Positions 6,746-8,985 of a stretch of DNA of 8,985 nucleotides are shown in pieces. Each line of letters starts with the position of its first letter. The stretch's first letter is position 1. Position numbers and translations under genes: made by a program. This DNA comes from Acidobacteriaceae bacterium (GTDB lineage Bacteria; Acidobacteriota; Terriglobia; Terriglobales; Acidobacteriaceae), in contig PLSH01000200.1 in NCBI GenBank assembly GCA_003165095.1, positions 10,046-19,030 on the forward strand, written 5' to 3'. A model generated the notes under the pieces. That model saw only the letters and a program-made list of their open reading frames with translations. It had not been told where the DNA came from and made no database searches.

Positions 6746-8818
6746 TTGAACAAGCCACGCCGTGACAAGGAGTCAAAGAGAACAAAGAGCCTCTTGCCGC
6801 GTCCGCGTGGTTTGGCGGGGCCGGCCATCATTCTTCTTGCCGCTGTTGTCGCCGTATCGCCGCTCTTCTTGCGCGGCCCCTCGGGCGGTGGCGACTTCGG
6901 CTTCCACTTCATTTCCTGGATCGATGCCCAGCACAGCATGTCGATGGGCGTCCTCTACCCGCACTGGGCCAATAGCTCGAATTTCGGAGCGGGCGAGCCT
7001 AAATTTGTCTTTTATCCCCCCCTCAGTTGGATGGGCGGAGCCGTATTGGGAATGTTCTTGCCGTGGAATCTTGTTCCCTTCGTCATGTTCATTTTGTTGC
7101 TTTCCGCAACCGGTTTGGCTACTCGCGCATTGGCCCGCGAGACACTCGACGATGGGCCTGCGACTTTGGCCGGTTGTGCCGCAATTTTCCTCGGCTACGC
7201 GTTGTTCGCCGTCTATCAACGCAATGATTTTGCGGAGCTGACGGGAGGCTTCTGGATCCCTTTGCTCCTTCTTTTTGCCTTGCGGAGGCGAAATCCCTCG
7301 GGCAATTTCTGGCAGCGCGCCTTCGACGGCTCGGCCGCGCCGCTGGCGCTCATCGTGGCGGGAATCTGGCTGAGCAACGGACCGCTGGGAATCATGGCCG
7401 CCTATTTGCTCGCAGCTGTCGCGCTGGCCTCTGCTCTGATTGAAAAGACCCTCGTGCCGGTGGTGCGCGCCGCTGTGAGCACCTTCGTGGGAATGGGGCT
7501 GGCATCGCTCTATCTGATTCCCGCCATCTGCGAAAGAGATTGGGTCAGCATTCAGAATGCCTTGAATCCCATAGCTTATGTGGTGGAAAACAACTGGCTC
7601 TTCGCCCATAATGCCGATCCGCTTATGGATGCTCACAACAATCTGATGCTTCATGTTTCCATGGTTGCAGTCGCGATGCTCGCGGTCGCTTTCCTCTCAG
7701 GCGCGATTGCATGGTTTCGCGGCGTCGTGCCAGGAGAGCGCAGATGGTGGCTCCCAATGGCTCTCATTCCGCCAGCAATTCTGTTTCTGCTGGTTCCCGT
7801 CTCGCGGCCGATTTGGAATCTGCTGCCGGAATTGCGGCTGCTGCAGTTTCCCTGGCGCTGGCTCGTGGTTCTTGAAGCTCCAATGGCCATCTGTTTTGCC
7901 GCGGCCCTCTGGTTTGATCGAAAATCCCTGCGCATTCTCCTCCTTGCCGGCTGTGCGGCCGTCTTTCTCGGAATCACCCTTGCGGCGCCCTTGTTTTGGT
8001 TTACAAACCGCCCCTCGATTGAAACCTCGTTTCAAGAAGCGGTGCGGGAAGGCATCGGCGTTATGGGAAAACCCGAGTACGCACCGCCCGGCATCCGATT
8101 TCCTGTGGTGAGTCTTTTGGTCGACCCCCAGGGAAATCCTCTGCTGAACGCTCTGGGCGACCTGCCGCTGAACCCGACGGACCCGCGGATGGACCCTCGG
8201 TTGCACCCCAACGTGCAGCTCGTGCCTGACGCCTGCCTGCTGAACACTCCTCCAAATGCTTCAGTCCCGGGCGGCGCCGGCTTCGCTCCTGCGTGGCACG
8301 GTGATCCAACCAGCTGCAAAAGTTCTGGCTGGAGGGAATTATCTTTCCTTGCCGGTTCATCTGCTCAGGGGCCGTCCGGGTTTCTCCCGGAACAGAAAGG
8401 TTTCATGGGAATCGCAGAGCATGCCGGGTACCTGATTCTGCGGCTGCGATATTACCCGGCATGGAGCGTCACGGTGAATGGAATTCCGGTCGCAGCCATG
8501 GCCGAGCGGGAACGCGGCTTGATGGCCGTTCCGGTCCCGAAGGGAAATGTGCTGGTATCGGTTGATTGGACCACGACCGGCGATGTAGTGGCAGCGCGCC
8601 TGGTGAGCTCGGTTGCGTTGCTTCTGGTCACAGGTCTGTATTTTTTCGAACGCAAGCGATGGTGGACTCGTTCAAGCCCGGGCGGCGCAGGATCGCTTAT
8701 CTCCACTGAGAATCCGAAGCTGACCAAGGCCGAATTGAAGCATCCTTTACCGTCAGCGCGGACAGACCGGAGAAATGCACCGTCCGGTAAGCCGCCGAAA
8801 ACCGCAAGACGTAAATGA
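6746..8818 (+). CDS. Polytopic membrane protein, PTPS-related / YfhO-like (GT-C-type fold)
   Basis: This is a 690-residue inner-membrane protein of the group named '6-pyruvoyl-tetrahydropterin synthase-related'. The group resembles GT-C glycosyltransferases and YfhO-type proteins, and is not a pterin enzyme. A short basic N-terminus precedes a first membrane segment (27-42). Next comes a large outside loop with GGGDFGFH (Asp50, His54) and the family signature YPHWANSSNFGAGEPKFVFYPPL (70-92). About ten further hydrophobic segments lie near 96-123, 138-157, 167-179, 200-232 (probably two), 239-261, 302-324, 334-352, 372-390 and 395-419. An outside domain follows at about 420-615, with a beta-rich end (LRLRYYPAWSVTVNGIPV). 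The last helix is 619-634, followed by a Lys/Arg-rich tail of about 55 residues. By analogy it could transfer a sugar from a polyprenyl-phosphate donor to a cell-surface acceptor; this is inferred. The TTG at 6746 has GGAG upstream. A TTG at 6674 would add 24 polar residues. It is divergent from the receptor operon and probably independent of it. Confidence 0.85.
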   Translation: MNKPRRDKESKRTKSLLPRPRGLAGPAIILLAAVVAVSPLFLRGPSGGGDFGFHFISWIDAQHSMSMGVLYPHWANSSNFGAGEPKFVFYPPLSWMGGAVLGMFLPWNLVPFVMFILLLSATGLATRALARETLDDGPATLAGCAAIFLGYALFAVYQRNDFAELTGGFWIPLLLLFALRRRNPSGNFWQRAFDGSAAPLALIVAGIWLSNGPLGIMAAYLLAAVALASALIEKTLVPVVRAAVSTFVGMGLASLYLIPAICERDWVSIQNALNPIAYVVENNWLFAHNADPLMDAHNNLMLHVSMVAVAMLAVAFLSGAIAWFRGVVPGERRWWLPMALIPPAILFLLVPVSRPIWNLLPELRLLQFPWRWLVVLEAPMAICFAAALWFDRKSLRILLLAGCAAVFLGITLAAPLFWFTNRPSIETSFQEAVREGIGVMGKPEYAPPGIRFPVVSLLVDPQGNPLLNALGDLPLNPTDPRMDPRLHPNVQLVPDACLLNTPPNASVPGGAGFAPAWHGDPTSCKSSGWRELSFLAGSSAQGPSGFLPEQKGFMGIAEHAGYLILRLRYYPAWSVTVNGIPVAAMAERERGLMAVPVPKGNVLVSVDWTTTGDVVAARLVSSVALLLVTGLYFFERKRWWTRSSPGGAGSLISTENPKLTKAELKHPLPSARTDRRNAPSGKPPKTARRK

Positions 8819-8901
8819 GCACCGAGGCCAGGGCGCGGCCGTCTTTCGGGTCCGGGGTGGGTAGCCGCCAACCCGGCAGCAGTCACGCAGCAATTTGCGA
8901 T

Positions 8902-8985
8902 CTACTCCCGAAGGAATGCCAGCAGGTCCGTATTCAACTGATTTTTGTCGATAGAGCATAGCCCGTGCGACGCGCCGGGATAGAC
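8902..8985 (-). CDS. Alpha/beta hydrolase, chloroperoxidase-type, C-terminal 27 residues only
   Basis: From the right edge the minus strand reads VYPGASHGLCSIDKNQLNTD then LLAFLRE and TAG at 8902-8904. This is the typical end of cofactor-free chloroperoxidase/esterase alpha/beta hydrolases: a final strand, the catalytic His in a (G/A)xHG turn (here SHG), then the helix xxQLNxDLLAFL. The rest, including the nucleophile elbow, lies outside the window, so the substrate cannot be judged. It is convergent with the membrane-protein gene, with an 83-nt gap. Confidence 0.75.
   Translation of the reverse strand, partial: VYPGASHGLCSIDKNQLNTDLLAFLRE

Noticed and set aside
6773..7654. Minus-strand open frame of 293 codons
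   Set aside because: It is antisense to the membrane-protein gene, has hydrophilic low-information sequence, and lacks a start signal.
8819..8901. Possible terminator between the convergent genes
   Set aside because: Only 4-bp GC-rich inverted repeats are visible and there is no T-run on either strand.

Overview
The window looks like a chromosomal piece of a GC-rich Gram-negative soil bacterium, most likely an acidobacterium (Acidobacteriota, Terriglobia). The main reason is a TonB-dependent receptor of the Oar-like type: an N-terminal carboxypeptidase-regulatory-like domain, a long barrel and a terminal Phe. This type is greatly expanded in that phylum. The assignment is an inference from gene style, because there is no rRNA or marker gene here.

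Left two thirds (minus strand, 6508 down to 1): one probable operon for uptake and breakdown of an unidentified glycan. A promoter (TTGACA, 17 bp, TAGATT) is followed by a LacI-type palindromic operator in the 5' leader and a strong ribosome binding site. Then come (i) the receptor (2717-6385), (ii) a secreted parallel beta-helix protein with an apparent degenerate thioredoxin-like C-terminal domain (778-2604), and (iii) an SGNH/GDSL hydrolase with a lipobox-like signal sequence that runs off the left edge (1-781). A 15-position stem-loop without a U-tract sits between genes (i) and (ii). Genes (ii) and (iii) overlap by ATGA. Read together, the receptor would import a ligand, the beta-helix protein would bind or cleave a polysaccharide, and the SGNH enzyme would remove ester groups. 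No SusD-like gene, glycoside hydrolase or regulator gene lies in the window.

Middle (6386-6745): a divergent intergenic region. It holds the operon's control sites and no convincing promoter for the gene on the right.

Right third: a plus-strand polytopic membrane protein of the '6-pyruvoyl-tetrahydropterin synthase-related' / YfhO-like, GT-C-type group (6746-8818). It is followed by a short convergent gap (8819-8901) with no clear terminator. At the right edge are the last 27 codons of a minus-strand alpha/beta hydrolase of the chloroperoxidase type (8902-8985).

No tRNA, rRNA, CRISPR array, insertion sequence or attachment site was seen. The most unusual items are the beta-helix/thioredoxin-like fusion with a lost CxxC, the large intercistronic hairpin, and the nested palindromes in the receptor leader.
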